Positions 12,807 through 24,700 of a DNA stretch of 64,000 nucleotides are shown in pieces. This stretch comes from Paramarasmius palmivorus. Its lineage: Eukaryota > Basidiomycota > Agaricomycetes > Agaricales > Marasmiaceae. Both the position numbers and the translations under genes were made by a program. The notes beneath the pieces were generated by a model. That model was not told where the DNA came from. It worked only from the letters and a program-made list of their open reading frames with translations, and did no database searches. The stretch's first letter is position 1, and every line of letters begins with the position of its first letter. Location of the stretch: NCBI GenBank assembly GCA_037176845.1, contig JAYKXP010000001.1, positions 372,001-436,000 of the forward strand. Direction: 5' to 3'.

Positions 12807-13906
12807 TCAGCGCCTGGTGCATCCAGAAATGTTGGTGAGCTCGCTAGGGCAGGTCACTTGGCGGAAATTGACGTTGGGGTTATCAGCACCACCCATCCAA
12901 TCTAAAAGTTGTTTTAGTCAACAAGCCACATGGTGTTGCTGCGAGTGAACTCACCGAAGCGGAATCGACAACCTTCCTGTACAGCTGTCATGCGAACCAT
13001 GTTAGCGCAATAGGGTTGAAACTGCAAGCTGAAACAACAAACCTTGAGGAAGCTGGCTGCATTGGTCGCGACTTGAGACACCTCCGTATTGAGCACCCTT
13101 GTATGGTAGTTGGTAAGCTGCACATGCATAGAATAGCGAGCTACTTACCCCGTTCCAGCTTCCGAATTGAGCGGGGCATCCCTGAGTGAAGATACCTGAA
13201 AAACAAATGAGCCCGTCGTGCGGAAGACGCGTGTTTTATTATTCCACTTGCCTACTCCTCCGCCTAACGCAGACGTCATGTGAGTGCTACGACGCACAGG
13301 GACAATAGACCTGGAGCTTACCCGGAATAAGAAGGTCGAAATGGTTCGAACCGAGGTCGCCTCCAGTGTTGGTGGCTTGCACGATCTATCGAACGTATCC
13401 TTATCTCAGGGGGAGACCGCGGAAATGACTTGAAAGCTTCGTTACCAATTTCTTTCCAGAGACAGGTCCGCTGGTGAAGGTGAGCTCATAGCATGCACAG
13501 CACCAGCTCGCTTCTGTTTGGCCAGACAGTCTGACTGCTGCAAAACCGTAAGCAGTGTTGTTGTCAACTGCCCATGGAGCATTATTAGCGCAGGTATATG
13601 CAGTTCCTCCATCGCAGCCTGATTTGACGTCGGGCCCAAGCGTATTCCCATTGCGGTCGCATGTCCTAACCGGGGCGGATACGGAAGCCTACAAATAACA
13701 ATGAATTCTGAGCTCGCGAAGATGGATGAGGTTTCAGACTTTTCCACTCCAGGCGCAAGATGGTTTACAACAGTCCCTAAGAGCATGATCAGCGTGTGAG
13801 CAGTACCAAAATTGCGAGTTCTTTACCAGTATCTGGTGGTAACACCTGCGCTCTGTGCGCATGCTGCTGCAACAAACAGAAGGAGCGAAGAAACGGTCTT
13901 GTGCAT
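12807..13906 (-). CDS. GH45 endo-beta-1,4-glucanase, secreted
   Basis: Start [19 protein letters not shown] is a signal peptide. The mature protein begins GVTTRYWDCCKPSC, the GH45 signature with the nucleophile-side Asp, followed by [19 protein letters not shown], then [18 protein letters not shown] and [21 protein letters not shown], where HFD carries the acid Asp. The end has [17 protein letters not shown] and [20 protein letters not shown], closing in NISGCTRR and TGA. The cysteine pattern is complete, there is no cellulose-binding module, and no frame break was found. At least seven introns are needed. GH45 enzymes cut cellulose or mixed glucans outside the cell. The gene sits between the two SKN1-like copies on the same strand. 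Confidence 0.95.
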
Positions 13907-14318
13907 TTTACTTGCTCTGGAATTTCTCGTCGCTTCATGTCATTTTATGCACTACTGGTCGGCAGGCAATGCTCTATACTGGTATGCCAGCCCCGAGGTT
14001 TAGCCTTCATCGTAAAAAAGCCCATGAATTTGTCGTGAATAAGGACCTGACCTGGCCTGACTCGGACACAGCGAAAGCCACGGTTTATCCGGGCAGGAAC
14101 GTCTTTGTACACCTTTCAGGTTCACCATCAGAAAACCGAGGATAATCTGTAGCGGTTTGCTACCACATGACACTGAGAAAACATGGGTAGTGTACTCGGA
14201 AGGTACACGCGAGGGAGTAAAATCGGATGCTTTGGCCCTCGGGAGATTGTTGGCGCCAGGCTCAAACATTCATGCTTTCATTATTGTGCGTGAATATAAT
14301 ATGAAACATACTGTGGCT
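13907..14318. other. Intergenic region
   Basis: Upstream region of the GH45 gene and 3' region of SKN1-like copy B. No coding evidence beyond short frames. Confidence 0.45.
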
Positions 14319-17240
14319 TTAACATTCGTCTATTAAACGATTTTTGGGGAAAGGCTGTCCATACTGGTCCGTCCAAGTCGTAAGGTTGGGGTTCTCGTAG
14401 GCTTCCAGATGCCTCCACAACTTTTTCAGTACAGATTGGACACCACTGAAGAAACGCAAGGCTGACCTTTGAATGTAGTCCGTTGTTGGGAAACCCTTGG
14501 GATCGCATCCTAACAGGAGATTAGTATCGTCGGATGCAATCGAGTAACAACATACCAATGTTGATAGCATCTGGAGGTTGATACACTCGGATGTAATCGA
14601 CGAGCATTGAAGTCGGAAACTTTAGGTTTGCCAGGTCAACGTCGCCGAAGCCGTGTGACATTCCGAGGTTCATAATCAAATACTATATGATTTGACAGTC
14701 AGCCGAGGTTGACTACGAAGACCGACAACAAACCATGGGTTCTTGCGGGACTGGGCGTGCAGATATCTCGACCCGAGTATCTGCAGCTAATGCGGATCCC
14801 TTGATCTAAAATTGGTTCAGTGACTGAGAATGAACCAGATGTCTTGACGATCTCACCGTGCAAACTTGCTTATCGTCCGTAAGCCAAGTGATATACTGAA
14901 AAAGGAAATCAACAGACAGCAAACCGACGGACATGAGAGGAACTCACGCCTTCATCGTAGCCGGGCTTGTATTCAAACCCATAAACGGAGAAGCATGGAT
15001 CAGGCATGTCAAAGTAGCATGCCTGGTCTTGCAGACAGAATTCAGGATAAGGAAGGATAGCAATGTCTAAAACCTACTCGTTATTGATAAGCAGGACAGC
15101 GCCTGTTGCCGGGCACCACCCTTGTAGGAATTGACAATCGTCATATTAGGGTCGTTGATAATCATATTTGTATCGTCGTAAAGCGGAGAATACGCATAAT
15201 TGAACGGCGCACTTTGCAGCGACTGAGAAACTTCCCCGACCAGACGGCCTCCCTGTTGCGCAAAGGCTGAAGAAACCTGCGTGTTTATCAAGTAGGTGTG
15301 CCGTGGAATGTTAAAAATGTTAAAAAATTCACTTGAGCTTCTATCATATCGATCTCTGGCGCAGAGCGGCCAACGTAGGTTCCATCCGAATGCTGAGAGT
15401 AAATTTCAAAGCTTAGCTAAACATGGACACGAATCAAACAATGTATAGCGCACCTTGGGGCCAGGATGATCTTCACCGCGGCAAGTACATCGAGATAATC
15501 TCTGTCCTGGGGCGTAAGACAACGCTCCTCCTGCCGCTCCATCCCCATCAACTGTTGCCCAATACGGCTCGCCTCTCAAGGTTTGATTGGGGAGAGTCCC
15601 GACGTCACAAGCGTCATAAGTGTATGGCCACTAAACTGAATTCAACATGAAAGGACAGCCATGCAGACTTGGGGCGCACCATTCCATCGTTAGTTGCGCC
15701 GTATCCGGCTCGACCTGTACAACAAGTCCTGAATAGCGATCCAAGAACAATCATTAAAACATACCAAGGTTACCCATTGACCAAACAGCCTGCATTCCCA
15801 TCTATTAGTGACAGTAATTAGAGAATGGCATTTACTTACAGGCCAACTAGAATAGTTACCACTTGTTAGCAAGGAAAACCTCAATAATGTGACATTTACT
15901 CACAGGCCGGCGATATCTGATCGACCTGGAAGCATCACATTCGCAACGACCAAGCCACCCGTGAAACAGAATTTATTCCACGATTGTAGCATCCCTCCTG
16001 CATTATTCTGTCAGAGCCTACTCGATAGCGATGCGTGATTCACGCCACCTTCATAATCCAAACCGTGAGTCTTCTTTTCCGAAAGTGTAATTTTTAATGA
16101 GCCATCGACGGTTGTTATGGCTTCGGGATCGTCTTATACAGAGTTGTTAGTGAAATATAACCCAACGATCTTTTTTCACCTACACCACTCGAGACTGATG
16201 ACAGGAGCCGGTGCTGTTAATCAAAGATATCTCCGTCGTATCATTCACTCACTTTTGTGTCTTGATGCGATGTTAGCAAAAAGTAAGTTTATGGAATGTC
16301 TAATCACTTACACCCCCTTGGATTGGACGTTAGCGGTAAGTACCCCCATGAGACAAGTAACACTCACAGTAATGTAGCTGCGAATCAGAAATTAATGATT
16401 ACGAGTCGATCGGAGATTGAAAACACGTACATCTACGGCTTGCCAATATGGATCGTCTCCTGGGTAGAATGTTCTTCCATCTCTATTGAACTCGTCGCTG
16501 AAGACCAAATGTAATTCTGTTCCGTCATGCGGCGAAGTATAACGATACGCTGATTGTGGCGTGTCCTTGTCAACCAACCCCCAATTTCCGGGGAACTCGG
16601 GTATCTTTCAGAAGGGTTAGTTGCATGAACGACAGGAGCATAGAGAATCAACATACCTGCCCAGTAGCATTCACGCCCAATCTTGGTATTTCAGGACCAC
16701 CACGGACATATGAAAGTATTGGATATCCAGCACTGACTGGGGGGTTTCACTGTGAATACTACCAATCAGAAGAGATGCACGTACAATAGAGTGAGGAGCC
16801 CCGCTAGCATACTATAGCAAGGCAGCCGAAGTTGGCCAGCCCTCGCACTGAAAATATAGAGTGTCGGTCGCTATCTTTGTATTCGGGATTGTGTATGTAG
16901 TCATCTGGGTCTTCTTGTGAAAGATCTATGCCCCAATGCCGGTGTTGTTGCCCAGGTTGGTCAGATTTAGGGTACAACTAGAGGATGAAGAGATGGTCGG
17001 TATAAGCAGGTATAAGCCAAGTAAAAACGTGTTAGATATGACGTACCTTGCCCTTTGTAGACACTCTTCGAGCTTCGCTCACCGTACGAGTCGAAGGTGC
17101 CTGTATAGAGCCAAACACTAAGAATAAACACTCGAGCTGGACAAGGAGCGTACCAATGAACGACCATCCACACGTGTTGCTGGGCTAAAATACTGATTCT
17201 GGCTTGCTTGGGAATTGGGAGATGGTAGACGGCTTCGCAT
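14319..17240 (-). CDS. SKN1/KRE6-type beta-glucan synthesis protein, GH16 fold (copy B)
   Basis: Paralogue of copy A with the same architecture. The N terminus is [20 protein letters not shown], then a basic stretch, [16 protein letters not shown] and [11 protein letters not shown]. The membrane helix is [14 protein letters not shown] plus MLAGLLTLF, and the lumenal part has [20 protein letters not shown] near 16480. The C terminus reads [26 protein letters not shown] and TAA. Inside the membrane helix, near 16811, the frame jumps by one base: AIV is followed by a stop in frame, while [13 protein letters not shown] continues in another frame. One missing base would explain it. The exon layout mirrors copy A where I could compare, so the two arose by duplication; the two tails differ in sequence, so it is not recent. 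Confidence 0.88.
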
Positions 17241-18321
17241 GACCGATGTAGCTCCATCTTGAGGGTGGTTATGTGCGTGTGATGCGGAAAGGGATCCGGG
17301 ATATGCTGGTGCTGGTTTTCTTCTACTGCTGATTACATGGGGCGAGCGGTTCTATGTTGAAAGCAAGGTCTTTATTCTCAAGAACGAAAACAGATGACAA
17401 TACCACGCACCACTGTATGATGACTAGATTCATGGGATTCGCTTGACGGCGGACTAGGTGACTCTAGAAAATGTAAGAGACCTTGGTTAACGGATGGATT
17501 GCGAGGACGGTGGTGTCTGTGAGGCTTTGGCATGGAGAAAGACGCGTGTAAAGTGGAAGAAAGAAGTTGAATAAGCGAAGAATTGTGCTACGCTGTTTCT
17601 GGCATGCCGTGTTGCCAAGTAATGATGTTTTCGACATACATCCTGCTACCCAAGACTCTCCAAGCCCAAGGTTCGTGCCACCGGCAGCTCAGCGGTCAAC
17701 AATGACAACGTTGCTGGTAAACAATCCTCTGTGTAGATTGCAGGTAAAGATAAAATAGTAAGAGAATGAGTTTCATTGAAGAGAACGGTGCACATTGCAC
17801 ATCCGGAACGTCACGTCATTGGAATCGGTCACGGTCAAGGGGAAATTTCTTTCACACGCTTGCCTCTCTCTACTCCGTCCGCGTCATTCCGTGCCAGCAA
17901 AGGAGTCGCCGTTCTGCCTCCGTGTTCTTACCGTCTGAATTTCCCCAGATATCCCTGAAAAAACCGATTCGACGATGGTTTAACCGCTCTCCAAATACCC
18001 CAAGATCTTCCTCCGTTCCTTCTGGCCTTGAACCGCCGGTTTCAATAGCAGGAACTTAGGGGGAAGGAGTATCCACGCTGCTATGGTGTCACCATCGTTT
18101 GATCCCGATAGTTCAAATGTTCAACGTTCACCCCCTGTGTCAGCTTGGAAAAACCACTGCTTGAAACGTTTTACACGCCTCGATCTGCCTCGATTCTCAG
18201 GCGTATCTGACAATTTTCCACCAAATAAGAAATAAAAACAGATGGACTCTTGACGAATCTTTTTTCATTGTGTTCCTAGTAACTCTTTCCCCACATCAGG
18301 TTGGATACGAATCCGCGATCT
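17241..18321. other. Intergenic region between divergent genes
   Basis: About 1.1 kb separates the start of SKN1-like copy B (-) from the start of the membrane protein (+), so it should hold two promoters. Plus-strand frames at 17567-17758 and 17766-18059 lack homology-like motifs and splice structure. No gene is called. Confidence 0.45.
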
Positions 18322-19544
18322 ATGCTGCCCGAACCGACTCTACCACAACTTCGAGGTATTTCGTCTGCGCCGCGTCAATGTTTTCGAGACACTGAAATTA
18401 TCTTCTAGCTGCGGCTATTGCAGGTGCGACTATCGCCATCTTGGCCACTTCGTTCCGTCTCTACCTTCGTATACGGAGGCGGAACCTATGGTGGGATGAT
18501 GCTTGGGCTTTTATGTCTATGCTAGCCATAATCATCATGTTGACGGGAATGATGATATTCACCTCGCCACCGGGTCAGTCACCTCAATTTGCCAACTATG
18601 TCGCCCTTGATATTCACCTTTATGTGTAGATGCTCATCCATACCAAACCAAAATTGCCGGATACTATATGTTTGACAATGGCTTTTACGGAGTCATCTGG
18701 TGTGCTCGTGTTTCCATTCTTTGTACCATCATTCGAATGGCCTATGGACGATTCCGTGTCTTTTTAAAATGGTGTGTTGCCTCGGTCCTTTTTACGTGGG
18801 CCATCTTGTTCGCCCAAGTATTTTGGACTTGCGAGGCGGAGACTACATGGAAGTCCGAGCCTACACCCCAGTGCCAATTAGGCAAAGATGTCGCAATCGC
18901 CCAATTGATCAGTAAGTATCGCGGTAACGAATATCCTTGTCAAACCAGCGTGCTCAACCTTGCCTTGTAATTAATTAGCGGATTGCTTCGTCGACCTTCT
19001 ACTCATCATCTGCCCCATCATGCTCTTGTCGAACATGAAGAATCGAAAGAGTCTCAAGATTCGACTGATTGCCATCTTCTCCTCCACAATCGCTACAACA
19101 GTCTTCAGCATTGTTCATTCGTATATGATCCTTAAAGGCCTCGGGAAGATGGAATTCATGTTCGCCGTTATTGAGGTAGAGTTTGTTTCTTGCAGGTTAT
19201 GCTAGCTATAGTGACAATTCTCTCAGGACGTTGTCAGTCTCTTGGTAGTCAACCTGACTGTCATCGCCAGTTGGTTCTTCAAACTGACTGAAGAAGGCGA
19301 GGAATCCAGCGGACCGTCTGCTCACATGAATACCTTTCTCAAAGGACGTCTCAGTGGTCGTGGGACTCGTAATGACACGCGTAATGGAACCCACACTATT
19401 GGACTCGCAACCTTTGGTGAACACACTCGTATTGAGGTTACAACCGCTGTTGATACCCAACGGGACAAAGGGGATGGTACTATTGCTATTCTTCCTCCAA
19501 TCTCGGACAACCAAAACAGGAGTGTAGAGAAGTTCCCATACTAA
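18322..19544 (+). CDS. Integral membrane protein, fungal rhodopsin-like/Pth11-like
   Basis: Starts MLPEPTLPQLR; an intron then leads to AAAIAGATIAILATSFRLYL. Several hydrophobic helices follow: WWDDAWAFMSMLAIIIML, a helix around GVIWCARVSILCTIIRMAYG, KWCVASVLFTWAILFAQVFW with a Cys-containing loop, FVDLLLIICPIMLLSNM and SLLVVNLTVIASWFF. The WWDDAW segment after helix 1 and the helix spacing match the fungal rhodopsin/Pth11-like family (up to seven helices). The C-terminal 100 residues are hydrophilic and probably cytosolic (Gly/Arg/Thr-rich, ending SVEKFPY). Four introns are needed and all frames join cleanly. A sensor or receptor role is possible from the family; no ligand is suggested. Confidence 0.75.
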
Positions 19545-19779
19545 TCGTCTATCTTTCATGTATTGCCGTCTGCCGGGCAGACGTTGGAATCATTATTCTA
19601 ATTTTTCCAAACTCGCGTCGTGACATAAGCATGTGAGTCGTGGGATATTGATGCGGAATTCCCCGAAAGGCTCGCAAGTTGACGTCAAACCACTTGAACG
19701 AACTCATTGTCCGTCACCCATTCCTGTTCAGAGCCTGCTGCTCGAACTGCACCTCAATACTCACTCGGAACTCGACAAG

Positions 19780-20733
19780 ATGCCATTATCCTCATATCCC
19801 TTTACTACGTATCCTGCTGGTCAGTTCGTAATATGCGCAGGGTCAATCTTGTTTCGTCGGGTACGCGTCACTCAAGCCTCGACACCTCCATCTCCCTCTG
19901 GATCCCTGAATTCGAACTCTATAACCGCATCTTCAAATGGCGAAGTACACCTGAACGGCTCGAGCACCGCGAAATGGAAGTGGCAAATATGCCTCCTTTT
20001 TCATCGCGCGAAGAACGAATGGTTATTACCGAAAGGACGCAAAGATGCTGGCGAAAGCGTAGAAGTAGCTGGGGTTCGGGAAACTTTCGAAGAAACAGGT
20101 ATGACTTGGATGAATGATTCTATGCCCGCAAGCACGTCTCATGGAGTATTCAGGTTACCCAAACGTCATACTCCCACTCACGATCCCAACACGCGCACCT
20201 GCTGCAGGAACAAACCAGAAAGATATCATTCGGATCGCTCAAAGATGTGACACGGAGCCTATAGCTCTCACTGTACGCGATCTCAGCAGCGTTCCTCTTG
20301 TCTGGGCAAACGGACACGGTCCCGGCTCCACACAAAACACGCTCCCTATGTCAACTGCATCCAGGAAATCACCTTCACAAGATCCGGACTCGAACCAGAA
20401 CTCTGAAGAGCACCCTTCGCCTCAGATCCCGGTTCCCAACGCGAAGCTTATTTATTGGTATGCCACCATTGTTCAGAGTCAGGCAAAGGTTCATTCAGAC
20501 CTGCCTGCTGACGCCACCAATCAATGTTTCTGGACCTTGAATTCGAGGAGCTAGGCGATGCTGAACAGCAACCCAACACACAAACTGCCACGGAAAACTT
20601 TGCTTCTCAATTTTTCGACGTAGATCCTGTTGAAGAGGACGACATTCCGGCCGTGGAACGATTAACGTTTCAGGGTGATCGAGATATTGCAGCAGTTGCC
20701 ATAGCTCTCGTGAAGGGTACCTATGGTGGCTAG
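19780..20733 (+). CDS. Nudix hydrolase
   Basis: The Nudix box is intact: LPKGRKDAGESVEVAGVRE followed by TFEETGY, giving the Gly, REXXEE and Gly positions that bind Mg and cut nucleoside-diphosphate-X bonds. Intron 20099-20153 splits the box between ETG and Y. I start at MPLSSYPFTTYPAGQFVICA because the first beta strand follows at once; an upstream in-frame ATG (19651) exists but gives a non-conserved leader. Downstream are LPLTIPTRAP and KLIYWYATIVQSQA, a strand expected in the fold. Near 20488-20550 the frame changes: either a 61-62 nt intron (GTTCAT donor, ...TTCGAG acceptor) joins QAK to ELGDAEQQ, or one base is missing before MFLDLEFEELG. The C terminus ends VAIALVKGTYGG. Substrate unknown; diphosphoinositol or dinucleotide phosphates are possible. 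Confidence 0.85.
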
Positions 20734-21785
20734 TGCAATTTATGCTTGGATTTATTAGAACCTTAGAAGATTCAACACTTCCATCAAGTATTGCTAATCC
20801 TGTACTGTCAGACCTCCAATGTAGACTAGCAACCTATCAACAACTTCTAATTGTGCTGCGTTCCGAACGGGTTTAAACTCAATAGCGCCAGCCGCCTGCT
20901 CACGTAGTCGACATAAGAAATTGCGACAGTTTACTCAGATCTAGGCAATGTTACTTTGCGCGGCATCGAACATTTTTAGGGTTCCGTGATAACGAGTAAT
21001 TACTATTCATCAACTGATAGTTATGCTCGAGAACATTCCCAGCTGAATCTGCATTCCTGACGATCTATGATAGCAGATAGACGGCGAGAATCCAATGGTG
21101 TGAGAGCCAAAGCATCCTGCTAAAAATCAAATGTTAGTGCTCGAGGCTGAGCTGCTCTACAGCAGGCAGGAAGATACATAGCTCCGAGATCTCCACAACT
21201 GAATCAAGTAACATGGTCCTGAGAGGCGTGGACCAGTGCACCACATGGGCGAATGTTATGCAAGATTGGACGATAAGCGAATGACACGATGCAACGCATG
21301 GCCCTCCAAGAGCAAGAGGAGGAGCTGGAGCATGTCCCACGTAGCTTGCTGGCTTTCAAGAGGGCTAAACATACCAGAATTTTACTTGATCGAGGGTACA
21401 GCTAGATGTACGTACCACAGTGAAAGATTCTAAACAAACACGGCAGAATCGGCAACTGCGTGATCCGGGCCGGAAGCACGTGGAGACTTGGTTTCAGGAC
21501 CTTGACCTCTTAGTCGACGGACATAGTTTCCCCGAACAGAATGCTTCTATCTAAAGGAATATTTTCGTTACACTGTTCTTTACAGTTCCCCACGTTGACG
21601 GACACCTTATTTCTACTCTAATGCCACATTGCAATCAGCGCTCCTCAAGTTGCGTTGAAGGTTCAAGTTATCTGGTGAGTACAACATATTTCTGTCGGGG
21701 CGGAGGTAACCAACAAGCCTTTTTGGTAGTAATCAGCAAGTTTCGCACTCGGGAAGATATCCAGACACGACTCTGAGTCTGACTC
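20734..21785. other. Intergenic region
   Basis: About 1 kb between the Nudix gene and the OPT transporter gene on the same strand. No frame with family features was found; it should include the OPT promoter. Confidence 0.45.
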
Positions 21786-24700
21786 ATGCGTTCGCTATTT
21801 TCAACGAAAGACCCTGAAGCTTTGGCGGAAGAAGATCAAGACCAAACCTTGGTTGCATCCGAACACCGTAGTATTCATGAAGAGGAAAAGCCTGCTCCAA
21901 AGTCAAATTCGCGTCGCGTGTCGTTTCTTCATGAAGTACAACAGAGAGATTCTGCCGAACTCTCACCACAGCTCTCTATCATGATGATAAAGACGCGGAC
22001 AGCGCCATGTTTGATCCTAATATCGATCCTGAACACGACATAATTGGTAAGAAATTTCAATAGCGTCTATTGCTGCAGCTCCTCATCTGAATGTACCCGT
22101 AGAGGACGATTCACCCTACCCGGAAGTTCGTTCAGCTGTGGCCAATTTCGATGATCCCGACATGCCTGTCTCAACGTTACGGACATGGATAATAGGGCTC
22201 GTGTGGGCTGTCATTTTACCAGCCGTGAACCAGTTCTTTTTCTTCAGATTTCCGGCGGTGTTGATAGGCGGCGTATGTTGTTTGGTTTTGCGCACCATAT
22301 CGAACGTGTCGCTTACTGTATGCTCAGCTGGTAGCCATGTTGATCGTCTATCCCATTGGAAGATTTTGGGCAAGATTCTTTCCCGCATGGAGGATATTCG
22401 GAGTACCACTGAATCCTGGCCCTTTCACAATAAAGGAGCATGTGAGATTTTTCGCCTTGCCTCATCGTTAGCGAATTAACGGTCTGTTTTGCAGGTTCTG
22501 ATCACAATTATGGCGAGTATCAGTGCACAGAGCGCCTATGCGACCCAGATCATTGCAACACAACGGGTCTACTATAACCAGGTCTTTTCGTTTCCCTGTA
22601 GGTTTTTTTTTGCGCCACCGCAGTACCTATGCTTAATGCAGGAAATAGTTCAATGGATGCTCGTGCTCTCTACGCAATTAATTGGATTCTCGATCGGAGG
22701 CATCACCCGTCGGTTCCTTGTCGATCCCCCGTCCATGGGTGAGCTACTTGATATACAATGCCCTTCTTTCACTGAACGCAAGCTAGTCTGGCCCAACGTT
22801 TTGGTTCTTTGCGCTGTCTTCAACACCTTGCATTCTCAAAACTACGCTGGGATCGGTAATCACAAGGGTATTAGCCGAGAACTATATTTCCTCTACGCGT
22901 TGCTTGGTGCGACATTGTGGTGTAAGCTCGGAGACTGCATTCTGTCTAAGGGATATTTCACTCACGTTCCGATTTTAAGACTTGCTACCTGGTTACCTAT
23001 TCCAGGCTCTCAGGTCAGCCTCCTTGATAAGCTCTAGTTGGTTGATGTCTTATGATGCTCCTTAGTTTCTTCACCTGGGTATTACTATTCTCACAGCAAA
23101 ATGAAGCATGGAGTCTGACACTTACCTTCAGGTTTGCTGGATAGCACCGCATAACATCGTCAGTATCATCTCTTTTCCTTACCCCAAGTCAAATGCCTCA
23201 TTCAATCCGCATCAGAAATTGAATCAGATCTTTGGGTATACGTCGTCCGCATGTACTGCGCAATGGAGTCTGACTTCCGATTTACAGTCAACGAAGTGGC
23301 TTTGGATTCTCCGTGTTGACTTTTGATTGGAACCAGATCAGTTATATTGGGAGCCCGTGAGTGTTTTTGCTTATATACGGAAGGACGTTGCAAATTTTCA
23401 CTCGTTCCAAAAACAGGCTAGCCACGCCATGTACGTACGGTGTCATGTCAGAATAACCTGTATTGAAATAGCAATTAGGGTGGGCTCAAGTCAATACACT
23501 AGCGGGATTTGTCATCTTTTTCTGTGAGTAGCTGACGATGGCCTCGTAGTATGGTAGTGCTGATCCCTCTGGTGTTTAGGGTTCATCGCCCCAATCCTAT
23601 ACGTGAGGTTCTTAAAGTCTGTACTTGGCCATTGACTAAGATATAAATCCAGTATAGCAATGCTTGGAATACTCAATATCTACCGTCAGTTTTTCGTCTA
23701 TTTCCTTGTGCATCTGGACTGACATCCTACGCAGAGTTATGTCGACGAGTGTCTACGACAATACAGGCAAACCATACAACCTGACGCGCGTGATGAAGGG
23801 GGATACAATTGATCTTGCTGCATATAAAGCTTATAGTCCACTTTATATCTCGTGAGTAATGTTATTCGTGTATGACATGATTCACTAACCGCGCTCGCCG
23901 GCTCAGGATTGCGTTGATTTTCTGCTACGGGCTCTCGTTCATGGGGGTTGCTGCTACTATAACGCATTCAATTATCTACTGCTGGAAGCCAGTGCGCCTG
24001 CAGTTCACGCGATCATTGCGGGAACAGCCTGACATACATGCTAAGCTCATGGTCAAGTACCCACAAGGTTTGACTTACTCTGTGAACTCTGGTACATGAA
24101 TGCTCACGACAACCAGTGCCGGATTGGTATTATGGATGTCTTTTTGGTGAGTAATAAGCTGGTCGGTGCTGGTTATCGTCTTGACACGTCGCTTCTTAAC
24201 AGTCATAACATTTGCTTTCGGAGCTGTTTGTATAGAGCTGTGGCCTACAGAGATGACGATCTGGGCATTCATCGTCGCCTTGTTGATAGGTGGTGTAGTT
24301 TCATAGCTCATATCTCTGCAGCATAAACTCATTTCGCATTCATAACGGTACAGCACTCCTATTCATCGTACCATTCGGTGAGTCATCTACTAGATTTCGT
24401 TGGATTCCGTTGAATTTGCGTTCAATAAGAATCGTAGGAATGATTCAGGCTACCACGAATCGACAGGTTGGGGGTATCAAGTATGTGCCCTGACGTACTT
24501 CGGAATGCGCAAGATATGAACCGACTTTTGCAGTGTTTTGACCGAGCTTTTGATTGGGTACATGATTCCTGGCAAGTAGTTACATTGTTCTCTATTTGAC
24601 CCCAAGTACTGATCGGAATGACAGGTCGGCCAGTAGCAATGATGATGTATGTGACATGTAAACTTTGAGTATGTCGTTCTCTAACCCAGCATATTTCAAG

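Noticed and set aside
6870..17240. Calling both SKN1-like copies pseudogenes because of frame breaks
   Set aside because: Each has only one break, all catalytic and splice features are intact, and the same kind of break occurs in housekeeping genes nearby, so error is likelier.
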